From the NCBI GenBank assembly GCA_021787985.1, contig JAJYLG010000005.1:1-64000 (forward strand): a DNA stretch of 64,000 nucleotides. The letters run 5' to 3'. This DNA comes from Chloroflexota bacterium (lineage in GTDB: Bacteria > Chloroflexota > Dehalococcoidia > DSGV01). This document shows positions 32,082-42,883 of this stretch, piece by piece. Position numbers and translations under genes: made by a program. Below the pieces are notes generated by a model. That model saw nothing but the letters and a program-made list of their open reading frames with translations, was not told the origin of the DNA and made no database searches. Numbering within the stretch: position 1 is the first letter of the stretch; each line of letters begins with the position of its first letter.

Positions 32082-33740
32082 ATGGCTACCGAGACCAGGG
32101 CAACCGTCACGTATCGCACCTTGCTCAGCCCGCTGCGCTTCCTCGAGCGCTCCGCCGATGTGTTCCGCGACAAGCCCGCCGTGGTGCACGCTGACCGCAG
32201 CTACAGCTACGCGCAGCTTCTCGCTCGTTGCCGGCGCCTGGCGAACGCGCTGCGACACGCCGGCGTCGAGCCCGGCGACCGCGTGGCGTTCCTGTGCCCG
32301 AACACACCGGAGATGCTGGAGGCGCACTACGGAGTGCCGATGGCGGGCGGCATCCTGGTGGCGATCAACACCCGCCTGTCCAGTGAGGAGATCGCCTACA
32401 TCCTCAACCACTCCGGCTCCCGCCTGCTCGTCGTCCACCGGGACCTGGCGCACGTGGTAGAGCCGATCCGCGACGTGCTCGATCACACCAGGACCTTCGT
32501 CACGGTGACGGACGCCGCTGAGCCAGAGCTCCTGCCCGGTGCGAGCTACGAGGCGTTTCTGGCGACCGGGTCGGAAGATCCCTTGCCGGACTTCCTCGAG
32601 GACGAAGAGCAGACCATCTCCATCAACTACACCAGCGGCACCACCGGCCGACCGAAGGGCGTTATGTACACCTATCGCGGGGCGTATCTCAACGCCCTCG
32701 GGGAGGTAATCGAGGCCGGCCTCACCAGCGACAGCGTCTATCTCTGGACGCTGCCGATGTTCCACTGCAACGGCTGGTGCTACACCTGGGCCGTCACCGC
32801 CGTGGGCGGCACGCACGTGTGCCTCGACAAGTTCGAGCCGGCCACGGCCTGGAGCATCATTCAGCAGCGCGCCGTCTCGCACTTCTGCGGCGCGCCGACC
32901 GTGCTGATCGCGCTCGCCAACGACCCGGCGGCCCACTCGGCGAAGCTGCAACGTCCGCTGACCGTGGTAACCGCGGCGGCGCCGCCGTCGCCCACGATCA
33001 TCGGCCAGATGGAGGCGCTCGGTGCCCGAATCATCCACGTCTACGGCCTGACGGAGACCTACGGTCCGTACACCGTCTGCGAATGGCAATCGCGGTGGGA
33101 CGCCCTCGAACCACCACAGCGGGCTCGGCTCAAGGCGCGTCAGGGTGTCGGCTACGTCGTCGCCGACCGCGTGCGCGTGGTGGACGAGCAGATGAACGAC
33201 GTCCCGGCCGACGGCGAGACGATGGGCGAGGTCGTCATGCACGGCAACGACGTGATGAAGGGTTACTTCGACCAGCCGGAAGCGACCGCGGAGGCGTTCC
33301 GCGGCGGCTGGTTCCACAGCGGCGACCTCGGCGTCATGCACCCCGACGGCTACATCGAGCTACGCGACCGGGCGAAGGACATCATCATCTCCGGCGGCGA
33401 GAACATCTCCACTATCGAGATCGAGCGAGTGATCGCCGGCCATCCGGACGTGCTGGAGGTTGCCATCGTGGGTGTGCCGGACGAGAAATGGGGAGAGGTG
33501 CCCAAGGCCTTCGTGGTGCCGAAGCCGGGCGCTAACCCCTCGGCCGAAGCGATCATCGCCTACTGCCGGCAGCACCTGGCCCACTTCAAGTGCCCGAAGC
33601 ACGTGGAGCTCGGCGAGCTGCCGAAGACCTCGACGGGCAAGGTCCAGAAGTACGTGCTGCGCGAGCGCGAGTGGAAGGGCTTCGAGTCCCGCATTTACGG
33701 CGGCGGCGGCAAGCAGCCGACCACCGGAGACGACCGATGA
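32082..33740 (+). CDS. Acyl-CoA synthetase (AMP-forming, DmdB-like)
   Basis: 552 residues of the ANL family. NYTSGTTGRPKGVMYTYRG is the P-loop, VYGLTETYGPYTVCEW the second ATP motif, WFHSGDLGVMHPDGYIELRD then RAKDIIISGGENIS the hinge, and TSTGKVQKYVLRERE the catalytic Lys region. LPMFHCNGWCYTWAVTAVGG is typical of the medium-chain / methylmercaptopropionate-CoA ligase branch. Activates a short or medium acid as a CoA thioester. Its stop overlaps the next start by 4 nt, so it is co-translated with the YbaK-like protein. Confidence 0.85.
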   Translation: MATETRATVTYRTLLSPLRFLERSADVFRDKPAVVHADRSYSYAQLLARCRRLANALRHAGVEPGDRVAFLCPNTPEMLEAHYGVPMAGGILVAINTRLSSEEIAYILNHSGSRLLVVHRDLAHVVEPIRDVLDHTRTFVTVTDAAEPELLPGASYEAFLATGSEDPLPDFLEDEEQTISINYTSGTTGRPKGVMYTYRGAYLNALGEVIEAGLTSDSVYLWTLPMFHCNGWCYTWAVTAVGGTHVCLDKFEPATAWSIIQQRAVSHFCGAPTVLIALANDPAAHSAKLQRPLTVVTAAAPPSPTIIGQMEALGARIIHVYGLTETYGPYTVCEWQSRWDALEPPQRARLKARQGVGYVVADRVRVVDEQMNDVPADGETMGEVVMHGNDVMKGYFDQPEATAEAFRGGWFHSGDLGVMHPDGYIELRDRAKDIIISGGENISTIEIERVIAGHPDVLEVAIVGVPDEKWGEVPKAFVVPKPGANPSAEAIIAYCRQHLAHFKCPKHVELGELPKTSTGKVQKYVLREREWKGFESRIYGGGGKQPTTGDDR

Positions 33741-34228
33741 CGGACACGGCAGCCCCGCACCTGCGCGTGCAGGCGGCCCTCGACCGCCTGCTGCCCGGCC
33801 GCCAGGTGCGGCGTTTCGAGACCAGCACCGCCACCTCGGAGGAAGCGGCGGCCGCCTGCGGCTGCCCGCTGGGCGCCATCGTCAAGACACTCGCGTTCCT
33901 GGTGGACGGCGACCCGCTGCTCGTCCTGGCCGCCGGCGACCGCCAGGTCGACACCGGCGCCATCGCGGAGCGCTTCGGCGTGGCGCGCAAGCGCGTGCAG
34001 ATGGCCAGGCCGGACGTCGTGATCGACGCGACCGGCTACGCCGTCGGCGGCGTCCCGCCCGTCGGCCATCCGCGCCCGCTGCCCGCGCTCGTTGACCGCT
34101 CGCTCGAGCGCTTCGACCAGCTCTGGGCCGCCGCCGGCGAGCCGAACGCCGTCTTCCCGATCACGCTGGACGAGCTGCTGCACGTCACCGGCGGTCAGCC
34201 GGCGGACTGCACTCGCGAGCGCGGGTGA
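33737..34228 (+). CDS. YbaK/EbsC-family aminoacyl-tRNA deacylase-like protein
   Basis: 163 residues. The YbaK fold is seen in TSEEAAAACGCPLGAIVKTL, where the lysine of IVKTL is the conserved catalytic-site residue, and in GYAVGGVPPVGH. Family members remove mischarged amino acids from tRNA in trans. ATG 33737 overlaps the upstream acyl-CoA ligase stop. Why it is coupled to a ligase is unclear. Confidence 0.85.
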   Translation: MTDTAAPHLRVQAALDRLLPGRQVRRFETSTATSEEAAAACGCPLGAIVKTLAFLVDGDPLLVLAAGDRQVDTGAIAERFGVARKRVQMARPDVVIDATGYAVGGVPPVGHPRPLPALVDRSLERFDQLWAAAGEPNAVFPITLDELLHVTGGQPADCTRERG

Positions 34229-34275
34229 GGCATGGCGGCGGGCGCCCGCGTTTGACCCGCCCGGATCGCGACCGG

Positions 34276-34281
34276 TACGAT
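34276..34281 (+). promoter_or_regulatory. -10 element before the UbiA-type transferase
   Basis: TACGAT ends 9 nt before ATG 34291; a GGAGG stretch lies directly against the start, so the transcript probably has a leader of only 2-3 nt. Confidence 0.4.
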
Positions 34282-34290
34282 CCCGGAGGT

Positions 34291-35268
34291 ATGGAAGAGA
34301 CGCGCGCCCGGTCCTCCGCGCTGGCCGCGCCTCCTCGCCCCGTCGCTGCGCGACCGAGCCTGTGGCGGCAACTGCCCGCGCTCGCCCGAGGGCTGCGCCC
34401 CCGCCAGTGGGCAAAGAACGGCCTCGTCTACCTCGCGTTCGTCTTCAGCGCCAACCAGGCGTGGCGGCCGGCCGCGCCCGACACGTGGCTGCCGCTGGTC
34501 GGCAAGGATACCCTCGCCTTCGCGCTGTTCTGCGCGCTCGCCGGCGCCGAGTACCTGTTCAACGACCTGCGCGACATCGAGTCGGACCGGCTCCACCCGC
34601 GCAAGCGTCACCGACCGCTCGCCTCGGGTGAGCTCTCGCCGGCGCTTGCCGTGGCGGCCGCGCTCATCCTGGCGGCGGCCGCGCTGGCCGGCGGCTTCGC
34701 CATCGAGTGGCGCTTCGGGCTGGCGCTGGTCGTCTACGCCGTGGTCGCCACAACCTACAGCCTCGCGCTGAAGCACCTGGTCGTGCTGGACATCCTTGCG
34801 GTAGCCGCGGGGTTCGTCGTTCGCGCGGTGGCGGGCGCGCTCGCGATCGACGTGCCCGTGTCGCCCTGGCTCTACATGGTCACCGTGCTCGGCGCGCTAT
34901 TCATCTCCATCTACAAGCGAAGGCATGAGCTCCTGTTGCTCGAGGACGGCGCGGCCGACCACCGGCCGATCCTGGCCGAGTATACGGTGCCGCTGCTGGA
35001 CCAGATGGGCTCGATCGTCACCGCCAGCACGGTGATCGCGTACGCGCTGTATACGTTCACGGCCGACAACCTGCCGCGAAACCACGCGATGATGCTGACG
35101 GTGCCGTTCGTGCTGTACGGCGTCTTCCGCTACCTCTACCTGGTCTACGCGCGCGGCGAGGGCGGCAACCCGGAAGAGGTGCTGCTGCGCGACATCCCGC
35201 TCCTCATCGACGTCGCGCTCTGGCTCGTGGCGAGCGTCGTTCTGCTGGCGGCCTATCGCAGCGGCTGA
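34291..35268 (+). CDS. UbiA-family decaprenyl-phosphate phosphoribosyltransferase
   Basis: 325 residues with about eight or nine membrane helices. LRPRQWAKNGLVYLAFVFSA and the aspartate motif NDLRDIESDRLHPRKRHRPL are characteristic of the branch that transfers phosphoribose from PRPP to decaprenyl (polyprenyl) phosphate; YKRRHELLLLEDGA is also typical. In actinobacteria this starts synthesis of decaprenylphosphoryl arabinose for cell-wall arabinan; the epimerase genes dprE1/dprE2 are not in this window. In Chloroflexota-like bacteria the sugar product is not established, so the reaction is inferred from the family. Start is 62 nt after the YbaK-like gene. Confidence 0.8.
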   Translation: MEETRARSSALAAPPRPVAARPSLWRQLPALARGLRPRQWAKNGLVYLAFVFSANQAWRPAAPDTWLPLVGKDTLAFALFCALAGAEYLFNDLRDIESDRLHPRKRHRPLASGELSPALAVAAALILAAAALAGGFAIEWRFGLALVVYAVVATTYSLALKHLVVLDILAVAAGFVVRAVAGALAIDVPVSPWLYMVTVLGALFISIYKRRHELLLLEDGAADHRPILAEYTVPLLDQMGSIVTASTVIAYALYTFTADNLPRNHAMMLTVPFVLYGVFRYLYLVYARGEGGNPEEVLLRDIPLLIDVALWLVASVVLLAAYRSG

Positions 35269-35330
35269 GCGGCGCGGCGGGCCGTCCACCGGTGGCGTGC
35301 GCGCGGTGTCCGGCGGCAGCGGAGCCGGCG

Positions 35331-36632
<1,302 letters not shown>

Positions 36633-36672
36633 TCGCTCTCCGCCTTCCTCGCGGTGCCCGAGACCTTCCCCG

Positions 36673-37272
36673 CTACTCGGGCCGCGTGAGGATCTCGTCG
36701 ATCAGGCCGTACTCCTTGGCCTGCAGCGCGTCGAGGTAGAAGTCCCGGTCGGAGTCCCGCGCGATCCGTTCCAGCGGCTGTCCGGTGTTCTTGGACAGGA
36801 TGTCACGGATAATAGCTTGATTCCGAAGGATCTCCTTCGCCGCGATCTCGATGTCGGCCGCGCTGCCACGCGCCCCGCTCTGTGCCTGGTGCATGTGGAT
36901 GGTCGCGTTCGGCAGCGCGTATCGCTTGCCAGTGGCCCCCGAGCTGAGCAGCACGGTCGCCATGCTCGCTGCCATCCCCACGCAGATCGTGCTCACATCT
37001 GGCCGGACCAGACGCATCGTGTCGTACACCGCCAGGCCCGCGCTGATCACCCCCCCAGGGGAGTGGATGTACAGGCTAATATCCTTATCGGGATCCTCCC
37101 GGTCGAGGTAAAGCAGTTGGGCGATCACCAGGTTGGCCACCTGGTCGTCGATCGGCATGCCCAGGAAGATAATCCGCTCCCGCAGCAGCAGCGAGAAGAT
37201 GTCGAACGCCCGCTCGCCCCGCGCGCTGGTCTCGATCACCATGGGGATCACGTTCGTCGGCTCCATTGGCAT
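36673..37272 (-). CDS. clpP: ATP-dependent Clp protease proteolytic subunit ClpP
   Basis: 199 residues. Catalytic Ser in [11 protein letters not shown], His in [11 protein letters not shown] and Asp in [34 protein letters not shown] is the family signature. Forms the barrel protease that works with ClpX. ATG 37272 has GGAGGG 8 nt upstream; a second ATG at 37266 is also usable. Sits between tig and clpX with short gaps of 14 and 40 nt. Confidence 0.96.
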   Translation of the reverse strand: MPMEPTNVIPMVIETSARGERAFDIFSLLLRERIIFLGMPIDDQVANLVIAQLLYLDREDPDKDISLYIHSPGGVISAGLAVYDTMRLVRPDVSTICVGMAASMATVLLSSGATGKRYALPNATIHMHQAQSGARGSAADIEIAAKEILRNQAIIRDILSKNTGQPLERIARDSDRDFYLDALQAKEYGLIDEILTRPE

Positions 37273-37286
37273 CCTTCCATCCCTCC

Positions 37287-38699
37287 TCAGTGCTCCGCGG
37301 CCGCGGACGCCGTCTCCTCCGGCGCCGCCGCCTCCGCTGTGGCGGCCGTCTCCGCCTTGCGCCGCCGCGTTCGCGGACGCGGCGGCGCCGTGGCTGGCGC
37401 GGCGACCTCCGCACCGACCTCCGTCGGTGCCGTGACGATCTCGATCAGCCGGTCCAACGTGCGCCGTGTGAGCAGCCGATTGCGGACGGTATCGCGCGCC
37501 ATGTCGGACGACCAGAACGCCTGGTTACGCTCCGCGTTCCCCGGCGAGCTCGAAACGAGCTCCTCGATCGCCTGGTCCACATCGGCGTCGCCGACCGTGA
37601 CCGCATCCTCCTCGGCGAGCTGGGTCAGCGCCAGCGAGCGCCGCACCCGCTCGTCGGCCAGGGGACGCAGCTCAGTGCGCAGGTCCTCCTCCGAGCGGCC
37701 GATGTTCCGCAGGTAATCTTCCATCCCCCGCCGGCCGCGGCCGACGTCGAAGCGCTCCTCCAGCAGACGATCCACCTCGGCCGCGACGAGCTGAGGCGGA
37801 TACTCGAACGTCGCCCGTTCCACCAGCGCATCGACCGCCTTGTCCTCGAGGCGGCGCTGCTCTCGTCGCTCCGCGTCCGCCTGCAGGTCCTTGCGGACGT
37901 GCTCGCGCAGCGCCAGCAAGGTGGGGAAGTCGTCGCCGAGCATCTGCGCGAACTCGTCGTCCAGGTTGGGCAGGTCCTCCTGCCGCACATCGTGCACGCG
38001 CACCTGGTAGTGGACGCGCTTGCCCGCCACCACCTCGTCGCTGAAGTCCTCCGGCACGTCCACGTCGCGCTCCACCTGGTCGCCGGCTTTGAGACCGACG
38101 AGCAGGTCGTGCAGCCCTGGCAGGCCGCGCAGCGAATCGGCCGAGACCCGCACCTGCACGTCTTCTCGGTCGAAGAACGGCTGCCCTTCGACCAGCGCAC
38201 TGATGTTGCCTCGCACGATGTCGCCCTCACGCGCCTCACGCTCCACCGGCTGGATGGTCGCGTAACGATGTCGCAGGTCGTCGACCGCGCGGTCCACGTC
38301 CTCGTCGGCCACGGCAACCGGCTGCCGCTCGAACCGGATGGCGCGGTACTCGCCCAGGTGCACGGTCGGCCTCACCGGCACGGTGGCCTTGTACACGAGC
38401 GGCTCGACGCTCTCCACCTCGTAGGACGGCCTGCCGAACGGCTCGACGTCGCTCTCCTTCAGGGCCTCCTGGAAGCTCTCGGGGAGCAGCCGCTGCAGCG
38501 CGTCCTCGAGGGCGCGGGCCCGGGTGATGTAGCGCCGCAGCATCCCCATCGGCGCCTTCCCCGGTCGGAAGCCCGGAATGCGCGCGCGCTGACCGAGACG
38601 ACGGTAGGCGTCGTCGACAGCGCTATCCACCCGGTCCTGGTCGATCTCGATCTGGAAGACCACTTGGCTCTGAGGCAGGCGTTCCGTGGTGACGTTCAC
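37287..38699 (-). CDS. tig: Trigger factor, ribosome-associated chaperone
   Basis: 470 residues. N-terminal ribosome-binding domain with [16 protein letters not shown] (the usual signature is GFRxGKxP), a PPIase-like middle with VKYQ-type residues in [16 protein letters not shown] and a long helical C-terminal domain. The last about 45 residues are Ala/Glu/Pro-rich and probably disordered. Folds nascent chains and acts as a prolyl isomerase. Start is GTG 38699 with GGAGG about 12 nt upstream, and TATACT at 38725-38730 (minus strand) as -10. First gene of the clp operon. Confidence 0.92.
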   Translation of the reverse strand: MNVTTERLPQSQVVFQIEIDQDRVDSAVDDAYRRLGQRARIPGFRPGKAPMGMLRRYITRARALEDALQRLLPESFQEALKESDVEPFGRPSYEVESVEPLVYKATVPVRPTVHLGEYRAIRFERQPVAVADEDVDRAVDDLRHRYATIQPVEREAREGDIVRGNISALVEGQPFFDREDVQVRVSADSLRGLPGLHDLLVGLKAGDQVERDVDVPEDFSDEVVAGKRVHYQVRVHDVRQEDLPNLDDEFAQMLGDDFPTLLALREHVRKDLQADAERREQRRLEDKAVDALVERATFEYPPQLVAAEVDRLLEERFDVGRGRRGMEDYLRNIGRSEEDLRTELRPLADERVRRSLALTQLAEEDAVTVGDADVDQAIEELVSSSPGNAERNQAFWSSDMARDTVRNRLLTRRTLDRLIEIVTAPTEVGAEVAAPATAPPRPRTRRRKAETAATAEAAAPEETASAAAEH

Positions 38700-38724
38700 A
38701 AGAGAAAAAAGCCTCCGCTAAGTC

Positions 38725-38730
38725 AGTATA
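38725..38730 (-). promoter_or_regulatory. -10 element of tig-clpP-clpX
   Basis: TATACT read on the minus strand, 25 nt upstream of the GTG start. Diverges from the malic enzyme promoter. Confidence 0.5.
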
Positions 38731-38788
38731 TCGGAGGATGGCCCAACACCGGATCGCCCAACGTCGCGCGGACGCGCCCCGGCGTGCC

Positions 38789-38794
38789 TATACT
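38789..38794 (+). promoter_or_regulatory. -10 element of the malic enzyme gene
   Basis: TATACT followed by a 30-nt leader with AAGGAG at 38810-38815 before ATG 38825. Confidence 0.5.
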
Positions 38795-38824
38795 TGATAA
38801 GACCCCCGCAAGGAGCTTTTCATT

Positions 38825-40282
38825 ATGGCGATAGCCGACGACACGGCCGTTCCTGTCGTCCGGTACACCGTCACTGTTCGCGTTGAGATCGCCAACCGCC
38901 CGGGAATGCTGGGCCGCGTCGCCACCGCGATCGGCGAGCTGGGCGGCGACATCGGCGCCGTGGACCTTGTCGACCGCGGTGGCCGCGCCGTAGTCCGCGA
39001 CTTCACCGTCTCCGTGCAGGACTCGGAGCACGCGCGCGATCTGGTGGCCGCCCTCAACCGCATCCCCGGCGTCCGCGTCCGCGCGGCCTCCGACGAGGTG
39101 TTCCTCGCCCACCTCGGCGGCAAGATCGAGGTCCACAACCGCATCCCGGTCAAGTCCCGGCGAGACCTCTCGCTCGTCTACACGCCGGGCGTGGCGCGCG
39201 TCTCCCTTGCCTTGGCGCGCGATCCGCACCTGGCACGCATGCTCAGCGTCAAGCGCAACTCGCTCGCCGTGGTCTCGGACGGGTCAGCCGTCCTCGGCCT
39301 CGGCGATATCGGCCCGTACGGCGCCCTCCCCGTCATGGAAGGGAAGGCGATGCTGTTCAAGCAGTTCGGCCAGATCGACGCCTGGCCGATCGTGCTCGAT
39401 GTCCACACCCCCGATGAGATCGTGGCGGCAGTGAAAGCGATCGCCCCGGGCTTCGGCGCGATCAACCTGGAAGACATCGCCGCGCCCAAGTGCTTCGAGG
39501 TCGAGCAGCGGCTCATCGAGGAGCTCGACATCCCAGTGATGCACGACGACCAGCACGGCACGGCCATCGTCGCGCTGGCCGCGACCATCAACGCCCTCCA
39601 GGTCGTGGGGAAGAAGCTGGAGGACCTGCGCATCGTCGTGCTCGGCGCCGGGGCCGCCGGCTTCGCCTGCACGCGCATCCTGCAGCGGGCGGGCGCGCGC
39701 GACATCATCGTGCTCGACCGTCACGGCGCGCTCCACCCGGACCGGCCGGCGATCCATGACCGCGGCCCGAAGGAGTGGCTGGCCACGCACACCAATCCCG
39801 GTCACCTGAGCGGCAGCCTGGTCGACGTCCTGCCCGGCGCCGACATGTTCCTCGGCGTGTCTGGGCCCAACCTTCTGCCGCCCGAGGCAATCCCAACGAT
39901 GGCGCGCGACCCGATCGTCTTCGCCCTCGCCAACCCTGACCCGGAGGTAGACCCGCTGGCCGCCGCGAAGTACGCCACCGTGGTGGCCACCGGCCGCAGT
40001 GACTACGCCAACCAGATCAACAACGTGCTCGCGTTCCCAGGCGTCTTCCGCGGCGTCCTGGACGTGGGTGCGCCGCGCATCAGCGAGGAGATGAAGATCG
40101 CCGCCGCGCGGGCACTGGCCGAGGTCGTGCCGCGCCGCGAGCTCGGACCGGATTACATCATCCCCTCGGTCTTCAACCCGGCGGTCGCGCGCTCGGTGGC
40201 GCGCGCCGTCGCACGCCAGGCAGGAAAAGAAGGGCTGGCGCTGCTGCGCCGCGCCCGGAGGGCGACGATCCACTACCTGTGA
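38825..40282 (+). CDS. ACT-domain malic enzyme (NAD(P)-dependent)
   Basis: 485 residues. Residues about 12-90 form an ACT domain (VTVRVEIANRPGMLGRVATA, VRDFTVSVQD), a small-ligand sensor that may regulate activity. The catalytic part has SLVYTPGVARVSLALARDP, SDGSAVLGLGDIGPYGALPV, metal-binding DIAAPKCFEVE and VMHDDQHGTAIVALAA, and the Rossmann VVLGAGAAGFACTRIL. Decarboxylates malate to pyruvate. Its position next to TCA genes and the transcarboxylase region suits C4-acid metabolism. It is followed 19 nt later by the flippase gene, but probably as a different unit. Confidence 0.92.
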   Translation: MAIADDTAVPVVRYTVTVRVEIANRPGMLGRVATAIGELGGDIGAVDLVDRGGRAVVRDFTVSVQDSEHARDLVAALNRIPGVRVRAASDEVFLAHLGGKIEVHNRIPVKSRRDLSLVYTPGVARVSLALARDPHLARMLSVKRNSLAVVSDGSAVLGLGDIGPYGALPVMEGKAMLFKQFGQIDAWPIVLDVHTPDEIVAAVKAIAPGFGAINLEDIAAPKCFEVEQRLIEELDIPVMHDDQHGTAIVALAATINALQVVGKKLEDLRIVVLGAGAAGFACTRILQRAGARDIIVLDRHGALHPDRPAIHDRGPKEWLATHTNPGHLSGSLVDVLPGADMFLGVSGPNLLPPEAIPTMARDPIVFALANPDPEVDPLAAAKYATVVATGRSDYANQINNVLAFPGVFRGVLDVGAPRISEEMKIAAARALAEVVPRRELGPDYIIPSVFNPAVARSVARAVARQAGKEGLALLRRARRATIHYL

Positions 40283-40301
40283 CCGAGAACCCATCACGGG
40301 C

Positions 40302-41600
40302 ATGAACGGCACGGCCGGCCGCGAGGCGACGCTCGGCAGGCGCGCCGCAGCCTGGCGTCGGGTGCGGGCGCTGCCCCTGCCACTGCGCAATTTCGCGGTG
40401 CTGGCGGCGACCCAGGGTTCGGTGCGCGTCCTCTCGTTCGGCCTGGGCGTCTACCTCGCCCGGGTGCTCGGCGTCGACAACTACGGCCTCTACACCTACG
40501 CTTTCGCCTTCGCCAGCTACTTCCTGCTCGTGTCGGACTTCGGGCTGAGCCGTTACGTCGTGCGAGAGGTCAGCCGTGACCCCACCACCGCCTCTCGCAC
40601 TGTCCGCCGCGTGGTCGGCACACGCTACGCTCTCGCCTCACTCGCCTTCGCCGTGATGCTCGCCCTCTCGCTGGCCACCGGCGGTGGGGCGGGCCGCACC
40701 GTCGTGGTGTGTGTGGCCGGCCTGGCGCTGCTTCTCGCCCCGCTGTACGGCACCCTGGACGCTTATTTCAACGCGCGCGAGGCCGGCTACGTCATGGCGG
40801 CCGGCCAGGTCATCTCCACTGTGACCGCCGTGGCCAGCGCCGGACTGGCGGCGTCGCTCGGCGCTCCCGTCGCTGTGATCGCGCTCGCGGTCGCGCTCTC
40901 CGCCGCGCCGGCCGTCGTCACGTACGTCCTGCTCGCCCGGCGCGACGGCGTCGCCTGGTGGCCGGTCTTGGAGCCCAGCGCCTGGCGCGCCGACCTGGCC
41001 AGCTCCTTCCCGTTCTTCGTCCTGGGCTTCTTCGCGGTCATCTTCTTCAAGATCGACTCGGTGATGCTGACCTGGTACCGCGGCACCGCGGACACGGGCC
41101 TGTACGCGGCAGCGTACCGCCTCTTCGAGGGCGTGATGATCCTGCCAGCGGTCATCCTGATCGTCATGTTCCCACGCTCGGCACGCGCTCATGTCGAGGG
41201 CACGCTCCGCCGCACCTATGTGCGCGTCGCGGCGGTGCTCCTCTTGGCGGCCGCGCTGCTGGCGCCGCTGCTTGCGCTGGCCGCGGACCCGCTCGTGCGT
41301 CTGCTGTACGGCAGCGCCTACGCCGATGCGGGCCCACTGCTGCGGGTGCTGGCCATCGCGCTGCCGCTCGCTTTCATGGACACCGCGAATGCCATCGCGT
41401 TGTACGCCCACCAGCGCGTGCGGCTCGCGGCGCTGCTCGCGCCCCTGACCGCCGGCAGCAATATCCTCATGAACCTCTACTTCATTCCGCATTACGGACC
41501 GATGGGCGCGGCCGTCACGACCGTGCTGTCGGAGGTCGTTTCGGTCGCGATCTTCACGCCGCTCGCCTGGAGGTGGACAGCATCGTGCGCGTCCTCGTGA
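40302..41600 (+). CDS. Wzx-type polysaccharide flippase
   Basis: 432 residues with about 12 membrane helices, MATE/MOP superfamily. LPLRNFAVLAATQGSVRVLS, VYLARVLGVDNYGLYTYAFA then FASYFLLVSDFGLSRYVVRE and, later, IDSVMLTWYRGTADTGLYAA are typical of flippases that move lipid-linked oligosaccharide units across the membrane. It opens the plus-strand surface-polysaccharide operon and its end overlaps the following glycosyltransferase by 16 nt. Confidence 0.87.
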   Translation: MNGTAGREATLGRRAAAWRRVRALPLPLRNFAVLAATQGSVRVLSFGLGVYLARVLGVDNYGLYTYAFAFASYFLLVSDFGLSRYVVREVSRDPTTASRTVRRVVGTRYALASLAFAVMLALSLATGGGAGRTVVVCVAGLALLLAPLYGTLDAYFNAREAGYVMAAGQVISTVTAVASAGLAASLGAPVAVIALAVALSAAPAVVTYVLLARRDGVAWWPVLEPSAWRADLASSFPFFVLGFFAVIFFKIDSVMLTWYRGTADTGLYAAAYRLFEGVMILPAVILIVMFPRSARAHVEGTLRRTYVRVAAVLLLAAALLAPLLALAADPLVRLLYGSAYADAGPLLRVLAIALPLAFMDTANAIALYAHQRVRLAALLAPLTAGSNILMNLYFIPHYGPMGAAVTTVLSEVVSVAIFTPLAWRWTASCASS

Positions 41601-42883
41601 TCAGCCGCGGGCCGGCCGGCAGCCGACGCTCCGCGCCGGGCATCCGCGCACGGGCGATGGCCCGGGTGCTGGCAGAACAGCTCCCGGGCATCGAGGTCAC
41701 CCTGGCGGTGCCAGACCATCCGGACCTGCCGGACGGCCCCTACTTCACCGAGCGAGCCGTGGGCGCCCGCCTGAGTGACCTGGCTCGCCGTCAGGACGTG
41801 GTCATCTCCATGGGGCTGCCGCTGGTCGCGCTGCCGGCCGCGCTCTCGTCGCACTTCGTGCTCGATTACTTCGCCAACTTCTACGTCGAGTGGATGCTGG
41901 GGACCGGCCGCGCGCCGGCCGGCCTGCGACGCCGCGCGCGGCGCGACGGCGACCGCTGGTACCTCAACCTTCAGCTCACGCTGGCCGACTACATCCTGTG
42001 CGCCACCGAGTCCCAGCGCGATGCCTACCTCGGCGCCCTGGCCGGCCTGGGGCTCATCTACCCGGACTCGTTCCGGCGCGATCACTCCCTCCGCGCACTC
42101 ATCGATGTGGCGCCCCACGGCGTCCGGTTCGAGCCATCGCCGACCCGTGACCGGAGCTGGTTGCAGCAGCGGATCCCGGGGCTGTCCGACGACGAGCCGG
42201 TGCTGCTCTGGAACTCGGGCATCGTCGAGTGGTACGACCCGCGCACTGCCATCCGGGCCACGGGCCTGCTCCGCGCGGAGGGCATCCCCGCGCACCTGGT
42301 CTTTGTGGGCGGACCCTACCCGGGCGGAGACAACACCGGCGCCCGCGAGCACCGCGCGGCAGCACGGTACGCGGACGAGCTGGGGCTGCTCGATACGGCG
42401 GTCCACTTCCTGGACGGCTGGCTGCCCTACCGTGAGGTCCCGCAGGTACTGGCCGGCGCCGATCTGGCCGTCTGCACCTGGCGGCGCACCCTCGAGGCTC
42501 GCTACGCCCTGCGCACGCGCTACCTGGACCTCCTCTGGGCGCGCGTCCCCCTGATCGCCACCGCGGGTGACCCGTTCGGCGACCTGATGGCCTCGCGTGG
42601 GGCGCTCGCGCCGGTCCCCGAGGACGACGCCACCGCGGTCGCCCGCGCGTGCGCCGCGCTGCTGGCGGACCGCGAGCGGCGCGCGGCCGTCACGACCGCC
42701 ATGGCGACGCTCGCCGACGAGCTGCGCTGGGAGCGCACGCTGGCGCCGCTCGTCCGCCACCTGAGCGCCGGCGCGCGGCCAACCGCCATGCCGAAACACC
42801 TGCGACTGCCGGGTATGGCCGCTCGCCTGACCGGCACGCTCGCCTGGCGGGCGGTCGATGCGGTAGGGCGGTGGCAGGGGTGA
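41585..42883 (+). CDS. Glycosyltransferase (GT-B type), first of a paralogous pair
   Basis: 432 residues. The GT-B fold is seen by the N-terminal MRVLVISRGPAGSRRSAPGI-RARAMARVL and, in the C half, VLLWNSGIVEWYDPRTAIRA, HLVFVGGPYPGGD and DLAVCTWRRTLEARYALRTR. I chose GTG 41585 since GGAGG (41569-41573) precedes it inside the flippase end; the large open frame upstream is the shadow of the flippase. It resembles the next gene strongly (SAPGIRA, LLW/VVWNxGI(V/L)xWYDP, YRTR-x-x-D). Transfers a sugar to the lipid-linked unit; donor unknown. Confidence 0.8.
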   Translation: MRVLVISRGPAGSRRSAPGIRARAMARVLAEQLPGIEVTLAVPDHPDLPDGPYFTERAVGARLSDLARRQDVVISMGLPLVALPAALSSHFVLDYFANFYVEWMLGTGRAPAGLRRRARRDGDRWYLNLQLTLADYILCATESQRDAYLGALAGLGLIYPDSFRRDHSLRALIDVAPHGVRFEPSPTRDRSWLQQRIPGLSDDEPVLLWNSGIVEWYDPRTAIRATGLLRAEGIPAHLVFVGGPYPGGDNTGAREHRAAARYADELGLLDTAVHFLDGWLPYREVPQVLAGADLAVCTWRRTLEARYALRTRYLDLLWARVPLIATAGDPFGDLMASRGALAPVPEDDATAVARACAALLADRERRAAVTTAMATLADELRWERTLAPLVRHLSAGARPTAMPKHLRLPGMAARLTGTLAWRAVDAVGRWQG

